Below, one piece after another: positions 11,396-22,160 of a stretch of 64,000 nt of DNA. Position numbers and translations under genes: made by a program. Within the stretch, counting starts at the first letter, position 1; each line of letters opens with the position of its first letter. This DNA comes from Allopusillimonas soli (GTDB lineage Bacteria; Pseudomonadota; Gammaproteobacteria; Burkholderiales; Burkholderiaceae_B). The notes below the pieces were generated by a model, which did not search any database, was not told where the DNA came from, and saw only the letters and a list, made by a program, of their open reading frames with translations. The stretch spans positions 186,001-250,000 of the forward strand of contig NZ_SDQC01000003.1 in assembly GCF_004153445.1 (NCBI RefSeq), given 5' to 3'.

Positions 11396-11424
11396 TTCAT
11401 AAGTTGGCATCATGCTCATATAAT
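11396..11424 (+). promoter_or_regulatory. ptsN promoter with perfect TATAAT
   Basis: A consensus -10 (TATAAT, 11419-11424) lies 17 bases after TTCATA (11396-11401, four of six -35 matches). The box ends six bases before the ptsN ATG, so initiation is expected at the A of the ATG itself. Confidence 0.6.
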
Positions 11425-11430
11425 GGCCAC

Positions 11431-11886
11431 ATGAATCTAATGTCGCGCATTCTGCCGTTGCAGAACGTCGTCCTCGACCTCCCCGCCACCAGCAAGAAAC
11501 GCGCCTTCGAGCAAGCGGGCTTGTTGTTCGAAAATAACCAAGGCATCGCACGCACCACCGTGTTCCACAGCCTCATCGCCCGCGAACGGCTGGGATCCAC
11601 TGCGCTGGGCCATCATGTCGCCGTTCCGCACGGCCGCATCAAAGACCTGAAAGAGCCTTGCGCCGCATTTATGCGCCTGGCCGATCCCGTGCGCTTCGAT
11701 ACCGCGGATGGCCGCATGGCCAGCCTGCTGTTCTTTCTGCTGGTGCCCGAAAGCGCCACCCAATTGCACCTCGACCTGCTGGCCGAAATAGCGCGGCTCA
11801 TGGCCGATGCCAATCTCCGGCAAGTGCTTGCAACCGAGACTGATCCGGCGACCATCCACCGGCTGCTCACCCATACGCAGGACTGA
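11431..11886 (+). CDS. ptsN: Nitrogen-PTS EIIA protein PtsN
   Basis: EIIA-Ntr regulatory phosphoprotein, 151 residues. The phosphorylated histidine is H67 in VAVPHGR. It acts in the nitrogen phosphotransferase chain that senses nitrogen and potassium status. The ATG at 11431 is chosen because the family N-terminus starts there; another ATG lies at 11440. No Shine-Dalgarno precedes it and the -10 box is only six bases away, so the mRNA may be leaderless. It is followed after seven bases by hprK. Confidence 0.92.
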   Translation: MNLMSRILPLQNVVLDLPATSKKRAFEQAGLLFENNQGIARTTVFHSLIARERLGSTALGHHVAVPHGRIKDLKEPCAAFMRLADPVRFDTADGRMASLLFFLLVPESATQLHLDLLAEIARLMADANLRQVLATETDPATIHRLLTHTQD

Positions 11887-11893
11887 CGCACCC

Positions 11894-12823
11894 ATGCTCA
11901 CCATCCAGGAACTCGTCAGTGACAACGCGGACAAAATTCCCTTCGCATGGGTGGCGGGCCAGAGCGCGGCACACCGACTCATCCCCGATCTGGGCATGGC
12001 GGCGGCCGATCTCATTGGCCACCTCAACCTCATCCACCCGTCTCGCATCCAGGTCTTCGGCACGGAGGAGCTGTCCTACTACACCCGCTTCGATGCAAAG
12101 CGGCGCATCCACCACCTGGAAGATCTCGTGGCTGGCGGCGTACCCGCCATTCTCATCGCCGGCGACATAGCGCCGCCAGACGATCTGCGCGAGTTCTGCA
12201 ACCTGCAGCAGATTCCCCTGCTGTCAACGCCGATCGAAGCGGCCCAGCTCATTGACCTGCTGCGCATCTATCTGGGTAAGCGCCTTGCGCCACGCACCAC
12301 CGCCCACGGCGTATTCATGGACGTACTGGGCCTGGGCGTACTGATCACGGGGGAATCGGGCCTGGGAAAGAGCGAGCTGGCGCTGGAGCTGATCTCACGG
12401 GGCCACGGCCTCGTGGCCGACGACGCCGTCGAGCTGTCGCGCACCGCGCCCAGCGTCATCGAGGGCCAATGTCCTGCATTGCTGCAGAACCTGCTTGAAG
12501 TGCGCGGCCTGGGCCTGCTGGACATCCGCACCATATTCGGCGAGACCTCGGTGCGCCGCAAAATGAAGCTCAAGCTCGTTGTGCACCTGATCCGCTCAAC
12601 GCCGGAGGCCTTTGAGCGCCTGCCCACGCAGGATCAGACCGAAGATATACTTGGGATACCAATACGCCGTGTCATGCTTCAGGTAGCCGCGGGCCGCAAT
12701 CTGGCCGTACTGGTCGAAGCCGCGGTCCGCAACACCATTCTTACCCTTCGTGGCATCGACACCATGGGCGAATTCATCGAACGCCAGGCCATCGCCATCA
12801 TGGAAAGCGGCCGCAATAACTAG
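11894..12823 (+). CDS. hprK: HPr kinase/phosphorylase
   Basis: Bifunctional kinase/phosphorylase acting on Ser-46 of HPr, 309 residues, the usual size. Walker [10 protein letters not shown] is at about residues 152-160, followed by [12 protein letters not shown], the conserved catalytic region. The true ATG is 11894; the longer frame from 11807 lies inside ptsN. Position between ptsN and rapZ is typical of betaproteobacteria; HPr and enzyme I are not in the window. Confidence 0.93.
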   Translation: MLTIQELVSDNADKIPFAWVAGQSAAHRLIPDLGMAAADLIGHLNLIHPSRIQVFGTEELSYYTRFDAKRRIHHLEDLVAGGVPAILIAGDIAPPDDLREFCNLQQIPLLSTPIEAAQLIDLLRIYLGKRLAPRTTAHGVFMDVLGLGVLITGESGLGKSELALELISRGHGLVADDAVELSRTAPSVIEGQCPALLQNLLEVRGLGLLDIRTIFGETSVRRKMKLKLVVHLIRSTPEAFERLPTQDQTEDILGIPIRRVMLQVAAGRNLAVLVEAAVRNTILTLRGIDTMGEFIERQAIAIMESGRNN

Positions 12824-12849
12824 ACGGCACATACAGGCCGAGCTCCAAC

Positions 12850-13722
12850 ATGTTGAAAATCGTGCTCATTACGGGGATATCCGGATCCGGCAAATCAGTC
12901 GCCTTGCGTCTGCTGGAGGATGCCGGTTACACTTGCGTCGACAACCTGCCAGTGCGTTTCCTGCACGAATTCATCGGCAGCACCCGGGAAAGCGAGTTGG
13001 AGCGCGTGGCGGTCGCCATCGATGTACGCTCGCCAGGCGAACTGGCCGAGTTGCCCGACGTTATCACCAGTCTGCGGGCGATGGGTACGGCCTTCCGCGT
13101 GATCTTCCTCGACGCGAATGACCACACGCTGATACAGCGGTACTCGGAATCACGGCGCCGGCACCCGCTGACCGATCGCCTCCAGAAGGGCGGCAAGTCG
13201 CCTTCCCTGCAAGAGTGCATCGACACCGAGCGCGAGATGCTGGCGCCCATGCGCGAGCAGGAACACGTCATCGACACCTCCGATCTCACGCCCGGGCAGC
13301 TGCGGGCATGGGTACGTGACATAGTCCAGGCAGACCGGGCGCCGGTGGTCCTGACGTTCGAGTCATTTGCCTACAAGCGCGGGGTGCCGGGCGACGCCGA
13401 TCTGGTTTTCGATGTGCGGTGCCTGCCCAACCCGCACTACGACCGCGAGTTACGCCCCCTTACAGGACGTGACGAACCCGTAGCAAAGTGGCTGGCACAA
13501 TTCGGTAGCGTCGAAACCATGATCGACGATATCGCCAGCTTCATCCGCCGCTGGCTGCCGCTGTACATGCAGGACACACGCAATTATCTGACTGTCGCCA
13601 TAGGCTGTACCGGCGGCAAGCACCGCTCGGTCTATGTCACCGAACAATTGGCCAAGCGCTTTTCCGATCACTCACCATTACTGATAAGGCATCGAAACCA
13701 GCCGCCACCCGATATCCCATGA
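12850..13722 (+). CDS. rapZ: RNase adapter / nucleotide-binding protein RapZ
   Basis: 290-residue P-loop protein of the RapZ (YvcJ) family. Walker A GISGSGKS is at residues 8-15 and the C-terminal phosphate-binding loop GCTGGKHRSVY is near residue 252. In E. coli RapZ delivers the sRNA GlmZ to RNase E to control glucosamine-6-phosphate synthase; in betaproteobacteria the target is less clear. Its stop overlaps the rlpA ATG (ATGA). Confidence 0.9.
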   Translation: MLKIVLITGISGSGKSVALRLLEDAGYTCVDNLPVRFLHEFIGSTRESELERVAVAIDVRSPGELAELPDVITSLRAMGTAFRVIFLDANDHTLIQRYSESRRRHPLTDRLQKGGKSPSLQECIDTEREMLAPMREQEHVIDTSDLTPGQLRAWVRDIVQADRAPVVLTFESFAYKRGVPGDADLVFDVRCLPNPHYDRELRPLTGRDEPVAKWLAQFGSVETMIDDIASFIRRWLPLYMQDTRNYLTVAIGCTGGKHRSVYVTEQLAKRFSDHSPLLIRHRNQPPPDIP

Positions 13723-14861
13723 TCCATACACGACGCCTACTGCTCCCCTTCTCCCTGGCACTCGCCGTCTTGGCGGGCTGTGCGGGACCAGGCGGCTCAG
13801 GCGGCGGCTACTACAAGGACGATGGCCCGGGCACGAACATCCCGGCAAACATCCAGTCCATTCCCAACGCCGTCCCCCGCATCGAGACGCATGCGCGTGC
13901 CAACTTCCGGCCCTACACCGTGTTTGGCAAGCGCTATGTGCCCATCAGCGCCGAGCAGCCATTTCGCGAAACCGGCACAGCCTCCTGGTATGGCCGCAAA
14001 TTCCAGGGCAACAAAACAGCAAACGGCGAAATCTACGACATGTACGCCATGACCGCCGCCCACCCGACGCTGCCGCTTCCCAGCTACGCCCGCGTGACCC
14101 GGGTGGCAACCGGCAAGTCCGTCATTGTTCGCATCAACGACAGGGGCCCATTTCACAGCTCGCGCATCATCGACCTGTCGTATGCTGCGGCCGCCAAGCT
14201 TGGGCTGATCAAACGCGGCAGCGGCAAGGTTATTGTCGAAGCCATTACCAACGACGACATACGAAACGGCCTGCCTGAACTGCGGCCGGCGCCCGACCTG
14301 CCTCGACCCGAGCCCCGCATCCTGGTCAAGACCGTGCCGCCCGACGGCAAGAATGGAACGGTCAGGGTCGTGAAGGCGGATGGCACCACCGAGCCCGCAC
14401 AGCCGGCGGGCAGGCGCGCCGTCGCCTCGCAATCCATATCCCCCGATTCGTCGGACGACGCGATTTCCGCCTTGCTGGCCAGCCGCATGGGTGTGCGCGT
14501 GCAGGACGATGGTCCCGGTGCGCTGCCGCCCGCCAGAAGCACACTGGGCCCAACGCCCGCGCCTGACGCCGCTACGCTTCCGGAAGCGGATTCCCAGCTT
14601 GCGCTCGATGGGGCATCGGACGCCGCGGGCCGGATATACCTGCAGTTCGGTGCCTTCAGCGCCGCCGATACAGCCAGCAAGCTGGCACACAGATTGAATG
14701 ATGGCATCGGCGCCGTGGAAACCCGCTCAGCCCGCGTGGAACGCAGCGGCGCCCTGTATCGTGTGCGCATAGGGCCTTACCTGTCGCGCACCGACGCCGT
14801 CAATGCCGCACTGCGCATCGAGCAGGAAACCGGCATGGGATCGACCGTCGCCCTGCGCTAG
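13719..14861 (+). CDS. rlpA: Septal-ring lytic transglycosylase RlpA lipoprotein
   Basis: Outer-membrane lipoprotein that cleaves glycan strands lacking stem peptides at the division site. 380 residues: lipobox LAVLAGC with lipidated C21, double-psi beta-barrel (about 85-185, with TASWYG and RINDRGPF), a Pro/Ala-rich linker, and a C-terminal SPOR domain (about 300-380) that binds denuded peptidoglycan. Its TAG stop shares a CTAG tetranucleotide with the stop of the convergent rsmI. Confidence 0.9.
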   Translation: MIHTRRLLLPFSLALAVLAGCAGPGGSGGGYYKDDGPGTNIPANIQSIPNAVPRIETHARANFRPYTVFGKRYVPISAEQPFRETGTASWYGRKFQGNKTANGEIYDMYAMTAAHPTLPLPSYARVTRVATGKSVIVRINDRGPFHSSRIIDLSYAAAAKLGLIKRGSGKVIVEAITNDDIRNGLPELRPAPDLPRPEPRILVKTVPPDGKNGTVRVVKADGTTEPAQPAGRRAVASQSISPDSSDDAISALLASRMGVRVQDDGPGALPPARSTLGPTPAPDAATLPEADSQLALDGASDAAGRIYLQFGAFSAADTASKLAHRLNDGIGAVETRSARVERSGALYRVRIGPYLSRTDAVNAALRIEQETGMGSTVALR

Positions 14862-15790
14862 CCGGATTTCCGGTGCGCCAGGGCCCAAGCATATAGGGTA
14901 TCGCGCGGCAGACCGCTCACTTTGGCGGCGACCTTTGCCGCATCCCGCACCGACAGGCTTTCAAGCAGCGCATCGAGCAGCGCGGCGGCCGTGTCGTCGA
15001 TGCGCCCTTCCGTCGACACCGCAGGCGCCTCATGCACAATAAGCACAAACTCGCCCAGGGTTCGATGGGCTTCGCCGCCAAACCAGTCCGCAGCCTCGCC
15101 GAGAGTCAGGGTGTGCACCTGCTCATGGCGCTTTGTCAGCTCGCGGGCGATGGTAAGTCCGCGCGCGGCACCGCATACCTCAAGCAGATCACCAACCGTT
15201 GCCCGCACACGGTGCGGGGACTCGAACATGATCACCGGCGCGGGCAGGGCGCACCACGACCCGAGCCATCGCTTGCGCGCGGCTGACTTCGAAGGCGGAA
15301 AACCGGCAAACACGAAAGACGGATTCTCATCCGAGGTCACGCCACTGGCCATCAATGCCGTAATGACCGCGCTGGCGCCGGGTATGGGCATCACGCCCAG
15401 GCCGGCCTCTCGCACGGCCCGCACAATGCGGGCTCCCGGGTCGCTGACCGCCGGCGCGCCAGCATCCGAAACCAGCGCAACGCGTTCACCCGCCTGAAGT
15501 CGCGCCACAATGGCCTGCGCGGCCTGTGCCTCGTTGTGGCGATGCGCCGCGATCAGGGGGGTGCGCAGCCCCCAGGCATCGAGCAGCGTGCGGCTGGAAC
15601 GCGTATCTTCCGCCGCAATGACATCGCAGCGATGCAAAGCCTGCCATGCGCGCAGGCCGAGGTCTCCCAAGTTGCCGATGGGCGTGGCCACCACATACAG
15701 CGTGGCCGCGGGCCAATGCTGGCCATCCACTTGCTCCGCCACACGCTGCCATGCCTGGGCCGCGCCCCGCATTGCCGAGTTTTCTTGCAT
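14858..15790 (-). CDS. rsmI: 16S rRNA 2'-O-ribose C1402 methyltransferase RsmI
   Basis: SAM-dependent tetrapyrrole-methylase-fold enzyme modifying C1402 in the decoding centre, 310 residues. Family segments VVATPIGNLGDLGLRA, EDTRSSRTLL, LVSDAGAPAVSDPG and MFESPHR are all present. About 25 residues precede the usual start, so translation could begin slightly later. Divergent from yraN with only 30 bases between starts; this resembles the E. coli rsmI-yraN-diaA-dolP locus without lpoA. Confidence 0.93.
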   Translation of the reverse strand: MQENSAMRGAAQAWQRVAEQVDGQHWPAATLYVVATPIGNLGDLGLRAWQALHRCDVIAAEDTRSSRTLLDAWGLRTPLIAAHRHNEAQAAQAIVARLQAGERVALVSDAGAPAVSDPGARIVRAVREAGLGVMPIPGASAVITALMASGVTSDENPSFVFAGFPPSKSAARKRWLGSWCALPAPVIMFESPHRVRATVGDLLEVCGAARGLTIARELTKRHEQVHTLTLGEAADWFGGEAHRTLGEFVLIVHEAPAVSTEGRIDDTAAALLDALLESLSVRDAAKVAAKVSGLPRDTLYAWALAHRKSG

Positions 15791-15820
15791 ACTTTGCCTT
15801 CGTCCTTTTTCAGGATTGTA

Positions 15821-16303
15821 ATGAGAACCCCCATGGAAGACGAGGCACTGCCATTTGATCTGGCCAGCGCGGCACGACGGCGCCGGCCACGCCGCCGCGC
15901 CAGTGCAAAAAAAGCCGGCGTTTCATTTTCCGTCCTGAACGCGGCCAGCTCTCCAACCCAGCGCGCCGGCCGCCAGGGTGAAATACAGGCCTGCGCCTAC
16001 CTGGAGAAAGCGGGGCTGGTGGTCCTGGCCCGCAATTTGAGGCGACACTGCGGAGAAATCGATCTGCTGGCTGACGACGCCGGCGTGCTGGTGTTCGTCG
16101 AGGTTCGCCTGCGCCGGTCTACACGGTATGGCGGCGCTGCCGCCAGCATTGCCAGAGGCAAGCAGGACAAGATACGGCGCACCGCTGCCGCCTTGCTGCC
16201 CGGCCTGGCGCAGCGTCATTTTGGCGGCCGCACGCCACCGTGCCGCTTCGACGTCGTCAGCATCGATGGCAGGGCGTTGACCTGGATACGACACGCATTC
16301 TGA
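15821..16303 (+). CDS. yraN: YraN family (UPF0102) endonuclease-like protein
   Basis: 160-residue protein with the restriction-endonuclease-like core of UPF0102: GRQGEIQACAYLEKAGL, then GEIDLLADD and VFVEVRLRR as the putative acid-rich site. The first 40 residues are a basic arginine-rich extension. Function is unsettled; family members are linked to recombination or repair. Start at 15821 (ATG); 15833 is an alternative. Located between rsmI and the SIS gene. Confidence 0.85.
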   Translation: MRTPMEDEALPFDLASAARRRRPRRRASAKKAGVSFSVLNAASSPTQRAGRQGEIQACAYLEKAGLVVLARNLRRHCGEIDLLADDAGVLVFVEVRLRRSTRYGGAAASIARGKQDKIRRTAAALLPGLAQRHFGGRTPPCRFDVVSIDGRALTWIRHAF

Positions 16304-16360
16304 CAATCAGGCATACATCAGTTACCTGGCGCGCGTGGCATGGGGCGCGATCATGAGATA

Positions 16361-16963
16361 ATGACACTCATGGACATGACATCCCACATGACGACGCATT
16401 TCGACGATGCCATCGACGCATTGCGCGCCAGCGGCCAGGAGCTGGCCGCACCCCTGGCCGCTGCCGTGGACATGGTGTTCGGCACGCTGGCCAATAACGG
16501 CAAGGTTCTGGCCTGCGGCAATGGCGGCTCGGCGGCCGACGCCCAGCATTTCATTGCCGAGCTGGTTGGGCGCTTCGAACGCGACCGCCTGCCTCTGGCC
16601 GGCGTCACACTTAGCGCTGACACCTCCATTCTGACGGCGGTGGGCAACGATTACGGCTTTGATGCCATCTTTGAGCGGCAGGTCAATGCCTTGGGCCAGC
16701 CTGGCGATGTGCTGGTCGCCATCTCCACCAGCGGGAACTCTCCCAACGTCCTCAGGTCCATTGAAGCGGCACACGACAGGGAAATGTCCGTCATTGCCCT
16801 CACCGGCAAGGGCGGCGGCCAGGTCGGCGAATTGCTCTCTGACGCCGATGTCCACCTGTGCGTGCCCCACGAACGCACCATGCGTATCCAGGAAGTCCAT
16901 ATCGTTCTGCTTCATGCCCTCTGCGACGGCATCGACGCGCTACTGCTGGGAGACACCCTGTAA
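16361..16963 (+). CDS. SIS-domain phosphoheptose isomerase / DiaA-like protein
   Basis: 200-residue SIS protein with NGGSAADAQHF, STSGNSPNV and RIQEVHIVLLHALCD. Either GmhA (sedoheptulose-7-phosphate isomerase for LPS heptose) or DiaA (DnaA-binding initiation factor). Position between yraN and a BON lipoprotein matches diaA of E. coli. The retained Glu and C-terminal RIQExH residues match the GmhA active site. I cannot decide between them. Start is uncertain among clustered ATGs (16361, 16370, 16376). Confidence 0.8.
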   Translation: MTLMDMTSHMTTHFDDAIDALRASGQELAAPLAAAVDMVFGTLANNGKVLACGNGGSAADAQHFIAELVGRFERDRLPLAGVTLSADTSILTAVGNDYGFDAIFERQVNALGQPGDVLVAISTSGNSPNVLRSIEAAHDREMSVIALTGKGGGQVGELLSDADVHLCVPHERTMRIQEVHIVLLHALCDGIDALLLGDTL

Positions 16964-17672
16964 TGTCCCAACGCCTTACCGCTCAACGTCTTTTGCTGGC
17001 CAGCCTGGCCTTCTCCTCGCTGGCTGCACTGGCTGGCTGCGGTCTTATGGTTGTGGGCGGCACTGCTGCCACGACCGCCGTGGTCGTCACCGACCGGCGC
17101 ACTGCCGGCGAACAGGTCGAGGACCAATCGATTGAAATGAAAACCGCGTCGCGCATGGCGGATATGTTCGGCGACAAGGCGCGCGTCACGGCCACCTCCT
17201 ATGCCGGACGTCTGCTGCTCACCGGCGACGTGCCCACCGAGGCGGACAAGCAAAAGGCCGAAGAGTCCGCCAAGGCTGTCGAGAAGGTCCGCGATGTGGT
17301 GAACGCGCTCCGGGTCGGCGCCATTACGCCGCTCAGCGTGCGCACCAATGACACCTGGATTTCCTCCAAGGCCCGTACCACGCTCATCAACACCAAGGAT
17401 GTGCCCAGCCGGACCATTGTGGTGCAGACCGAGCGCGGCGTGGTCTACCTGCTGGGCAAAGTCACCGACGAGGAAGGACAACGCGCCGCCAAGGCTGTGG
17501 CTGGCATCAGCGGCGTCAACAAGGTAGTAAAATTGTTCCAGATCGTTTCACCCGAAAGCGTGGCCAAGGAGCAGGCAACCGCCGAGCAAGGGTCAGAAAC
17601 CCAGGCCGCCGGCACAAGCGCCACAGCCGCGCCAGACACCAATACAGGGGGCGCTCAAGCCCTGCCAGTGCA

Positions 17673-17676
<4 letters not shown>
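16963..17676 (+). CDS. BON-domain outer-membrane lipoprotein (DolP-like)
   Basis: 237-residue lipoprotein with lipobox LAGC near residue 26 and two BON domains (about 65-130 and 145-210). This is the architecture of DolP (YraP), which supports outer-membrane integrity and BAM function. The C-terminal tail is Ala/Thr/Gln-rich. The ATG overlaps the preceding stop by one base (TAATG), and its own stop overlaps the next start, so the three genes are one unit. Confidence 0.85.
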
Positions 17677-19070
<1,394 letters not shown>

Positions 19071-19071
<1 letters not shown>

Positions 19072-19826
19072 TGTCCGGCCCTATTCGCCTTACCGGGCGC
19101 CGAGGACTGCGCCGGCCTGCATGCCGCGCCGCAGGGCCTGTGTGGCTGTTTGACCTGGACAATACGCTGCACGATTGCTCGCGCGGTATTTTCAAGGCCA
19201 TAGACGGTGCCATGGGAGCGGCGGTGGCCACCACATTGGGTCTGGAAGCCGAGGCCGCCAACACGCTGCGCCAGACCTACTGGAAGCGGTATGGCGCCAC
19301 AGTCATCGGCATGGTCCGCCATCATGGCGTCAAGGCGCAAGACTTCCTGCGCCTTAGCCATCAGTTCGACATCGCGCCGCTCGTACACGGCGAAACCGGA
19401 CTCGCGCGCAAGCTTGCCCGCCTGCGGGGCCGCAAGATCATCCTGACCAACGCACCCTTGTTCTACGCCACTGAAGTGCTCAGAACGCTGGGCATCCTGC
19501 ACTTTTTCGAAGACATCTGGGCTATTGATCACATGACCCTGCAGGGTCGCATGCGGCCCAAGCCTTCCGCCGCGCTCATGCGGCAGGTGCTGGCCCGGCT
19601 GAACGTGCCCGCCCGCCAGGTGGTGCTGGTCGAGGATACGTTGCGCAATCTGAAGGGAGCACGCAGCGTGGGCATGCGGACAGTACATGTCTACCATCCT
19701 GGCACACCGTTTTCAGGCCGCCACAGCGGGCGCGGACATTATGTGGATGCGCGCGTCAATGCTGTGGGCCATCTGCTGACGGGACGCTCCGGCCTGCGCA
19801 TACCGGGCATGCGGGATCGCGGTTAA
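19071..19826 (+). CDS. HAD-family pyrimidine 5'-nucleotidase-like phosphatase
   Basis: Haloacid-dehalogenase phosphatase, about 251 residues. Motif I WLFDLDNTLHD, motif II ILTNAP, a lysine in MRPKPS and motif IV LVEDTLRNL are present. This subgroup is usually annotated pyrimidine 5'-nucleotidase. No ATG lies near the homology start; GTG at 19071, overlapping the argB stop, fits best. The last 71 bases overlap the end of moeB on the other strand. Confidence 0.82.
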
Positions 19827-20535
19827 AGCGCAGGGTCTGCCACTGCATGGTCAGCGCATCCAGGCACAGAAGGCGGCCCACAAGCGGCTCTCCCATGCCA
19901 GTCATGAGCTTGATGGCCTCCGCCGCCTGCACGCTTCCGATGATGCCCACCAGCGGCCCCAGAACGCCCGTAATTGCGCAATAGAGCTCACGCGCACCAT
20001 GCGCCTCCGGGAACAGGCAGTTGTAGCAAGGCGCGTCTGGCTGACGCATGTCATATACGCTGACTTGCCCTGAAAACCGGATGGCCGCACCCGACACCAG
20101 CGGCTTGCCCGCATTGACGCAGGCCTTGTTCACCGCGTGGCGCGTGGCGAAATTGTCGCAACAATCCAGTATGACGTCCGCACGCGCCACCTGTTCATCA
20201 AGCGATGCGCCGTCAAGCCGCGCCACCACGGCTTCGATGGCGATATCCGGATTGAGTGCCGCCAGCATGTGCCGGCCCGATTCGGCCTTGGGCCAGCCCA
20301 CGCGACCGGTCGTATGCAAGATCTGCCGCTGGAGGTTGCCGAGCTCGACTTTGTCATCGTCGGCAAGGATGAGACGCCCGACCCCTGCCGCGGCAAGATA
20401 GCTGGCTGCCGGCGACCCAAGCCCGCCAGCACCCACAACAAGCACCGTGGAAGCCAGCAATCTCTGCTGTCCTTCTATGCCAAACTCGTCGAGCAGGATG
20501 TGCCGGCCGTAACGCAGCAACTGCTGATCGTTCAT
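19756..20535 (-). CDS. moeB: MoeB/ThiF-family sulfur-carrier adenylyltransferase
   Basis: E1-like enzyme that adenylates the C-terminus of MoaD or ThiS, 259 residues. It has the nucleotide loop GAGGLGSP (about 36), DDDKVELGNLQRQ, and two zinc-binding CxxC pairs (CYNC near 172 and CPVC near the C-terminus). Last gene of gpmA-envC-ctpA-moeB; its start overlaps the ctpA stop by four bases. MoeB versus ThiF cannot be settled without MoaD or ThiS nearby. Confidence 0.87.
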   Translation of the reverse strand: MNDQQLLRYGRHILLDEFGIEGQQRLLASTVLVVGAGGLGSPAASYLAAAGVGRLILADDDKVELGNLQRQILHTTGRVGWPKAESGRHMLAALNPDIAIEAVVARLDGASLDEQVARADVILDCCDNFATRHAVNKACVNAGKPLVSGAAIRFSGQVSVYDMRQPDAPCYNCLFPEAHGARELYCAITGVLGPLVGIIGSVQAAEAIKLMTGMGEPLVGRLLCLDALTMQWQTLRFNRDPACPVCAGRSVPSADGPQH

Positions 20536-22091
20536 TTCCCTGCTGGCACCAAGCCGTCAGGCGTGATGCGATAACGTTCCACAGGCTGCCCGTCAGTGTC
20601 CGTCAGGGTTTTTTTTTCAGCCTTGTCGCTCGGTGCCTCGTCATCGCTCTGGCTGCCGGATGCGGCCGCCTTCTCCTGCGCTGCCTTGGCTTTCTCAGCC
20701 TGGGCAACCAGGTGCGGATCGTTTTTCTCGACAGGCCGACCTTCCAGAAAATTAATGGCCTGCTTCAGTTGATAGTCGTCTTTGCCGCCGAACTCGAACA
20801 TCTTGGGCGTCACATCGGACTCGGACTCATCGACCTCCGGTACAGCAGGCTCGTCTTCTGAGACGCTCGCATTCAGCAGATGGCGCTGCAGGTCGACCTC
20901 TCGGGGAAGACGGAACAGGTTGCCCTGGGCGGTATCGTCCACTGCGATATCGGGCTCGACACCCGTCACCTGGATGGAACGCCCGGACGGCGTGTAATAG
21001 CGCGCCGTGGTCAGCTTTATGCCTGTGTCATCGCCGAGCGGCAGGACGCTTTGCACCGAGCCCTTGCCAAATGTGCGATTCCCTATGATCTTGGCGCGCT
21101 GGTGATCCTGAAGCGCCCCGGCCACGATCTCGGATGCGGATGCCGACCCGACATTGACCAGCACCACCATGGGCACCCTCTTGGCCCAGTCGAGCACTTC
21201 TCCGCCGTTGCCCGGCGACTTTGCCGACTCGTCGAAATAGCCACGCATGTAGTCGGCTGGCTTGGCATAGTATTGGCGGTTCGAGGACGGAATGCGGCCC
21301 TTCGTCGACACGACCAGCACGTCGGGCTTCAGGAATGCGGATGCAACGCCAATGGCGCTGTCCAGCAAGCCGCCCGGATCGTTGCGCAAATCCAGGACCA
21401 GCGCCTTGGGCTTCTTCTTTTCGCTGAGTTCGCCCAACTGGCGCGTGAGATCCTGCACAGTCCGTTCCTGGAACTGCGCAATGCGTACATAAGCCACATC
21501 GTTATCCAGCATCTTGCTGCGTACGCTGCGTATCTTGATGATATCGCGGACGATATGGACGGACAGGGGCTTGTCGCGACCCTTGCGCTGGATGGTGAGG
21601 TCGATGCCCGTGTGCGGTTCGCCGCGCATGAGCTTGATGGCCTCGTTGAGCGTCATGCTCTTGGTGGATTTGCCGTTGATGTGCGTAATGATGTCGCCCG
21701 CCAGAATGCCCGCGCGAGCGGCGGGTGTGTCCTCGATGGGCGAAATGACCTTGGGCATGCCGTCCTCGCTGCCGATCTCAATGCCCAGGCCGCCAAACCC
21801 GCCTTGCGTGATGGCTTCCATTTCCTTGAAAGCGTCGGCATCAAGATAGGCGGAATGTGGATCAAGGTCGCTGAACAACCCCTTGATGGCATCATCGATA
21901 AGCTGCTCGTCGGCAACAGGCTCCACGTAGCTGCTCTTGATTGCACTGTATACATTGGCGAATTGCTGCAGACCCTTCAGCGGCAGTGGCTCGCCGCGCT
22001 GCGCGGCCGCCGTGATGCCCAGGCTGATCAGCACGCCTCCCAGCGCGCCTGCCAACACCAACCCCAAACCGCCTAACCTGCGAGTGCCCAT
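20532..22091 (-). CDS. Carboxyl-terminal processing protease (S41) CtpA
   Basis: Periplasmic serine protease of the tail-specific family, 519 residues. N-terminal membrane or signal segment (about 7-30), PDZ domain (about 85-170), and the S41 catalytic core with serine in GSASASEIVAG and lysine in FGKGSVQ. In related bacteria such proteases trim peptidoglycan hydrolases, which fits its position directly after the amidase activator envC. The C-terminal 70 residues are charged, low complexity. Confidence 0.9.
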   Translation of the reverse strand: MGTRRLGGLGLVLAGALGGVLISLGITAAAQRGEPLPLKGLQQFANVYSAIKSSYVEPVADEQLIDDAIKGLFSDLDPHSAYLDADAFKEMEAITQGGFGGLGIEIGSEDGMPKVISPIEDTPAARAGILAGDIITHINGKSTKSMTLNEAIKLMRGEPHTGIDLTIQRKGRDKPLSVHIVRDIIKIRSVRSKMLDNDVAYVRIAQFQERTVQDLTRQLGELSEKKKPKALVLDLRNDPGGLLDSAIGVASAFLKPDVLVVSTKGRIPSSNRQYYAKPADYMRGYFDESAKSPGNGGEVLDWAKRVPMVVLVNVGSASASEIVAGALQDHQRAKIIGNRTFGKGSVQSVLPLGDDTGIKLTTARYYTPSGRSIQVTGVEPDIAVDDTAQGNLFRLPREVDLQRHLLNASVSEDEPAVPEVDESESDVTPKMFEFGGKDDYQLKQAINFLEGRPVEKNDPHLVAQAEKAKAAQEKAAASGSQSDDEAPSDKAEKKTLTDTDGQPVERYRITPDGLVPAGK

Positions 22092-22160
22092 GCATGTTCC
22101 TGAAATAATTTCGAACTATTGACCGGAATATTACGATCCATCAGGCAAATAGTACCCAAA

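Noticed and set aside
15901-15960. Catalytic defect in YraN (EVR instead of EVK)
   Set aside because: Arginine at this place is, as far as I recall, also found in E. coli YraN, so it is not a sign of decay.
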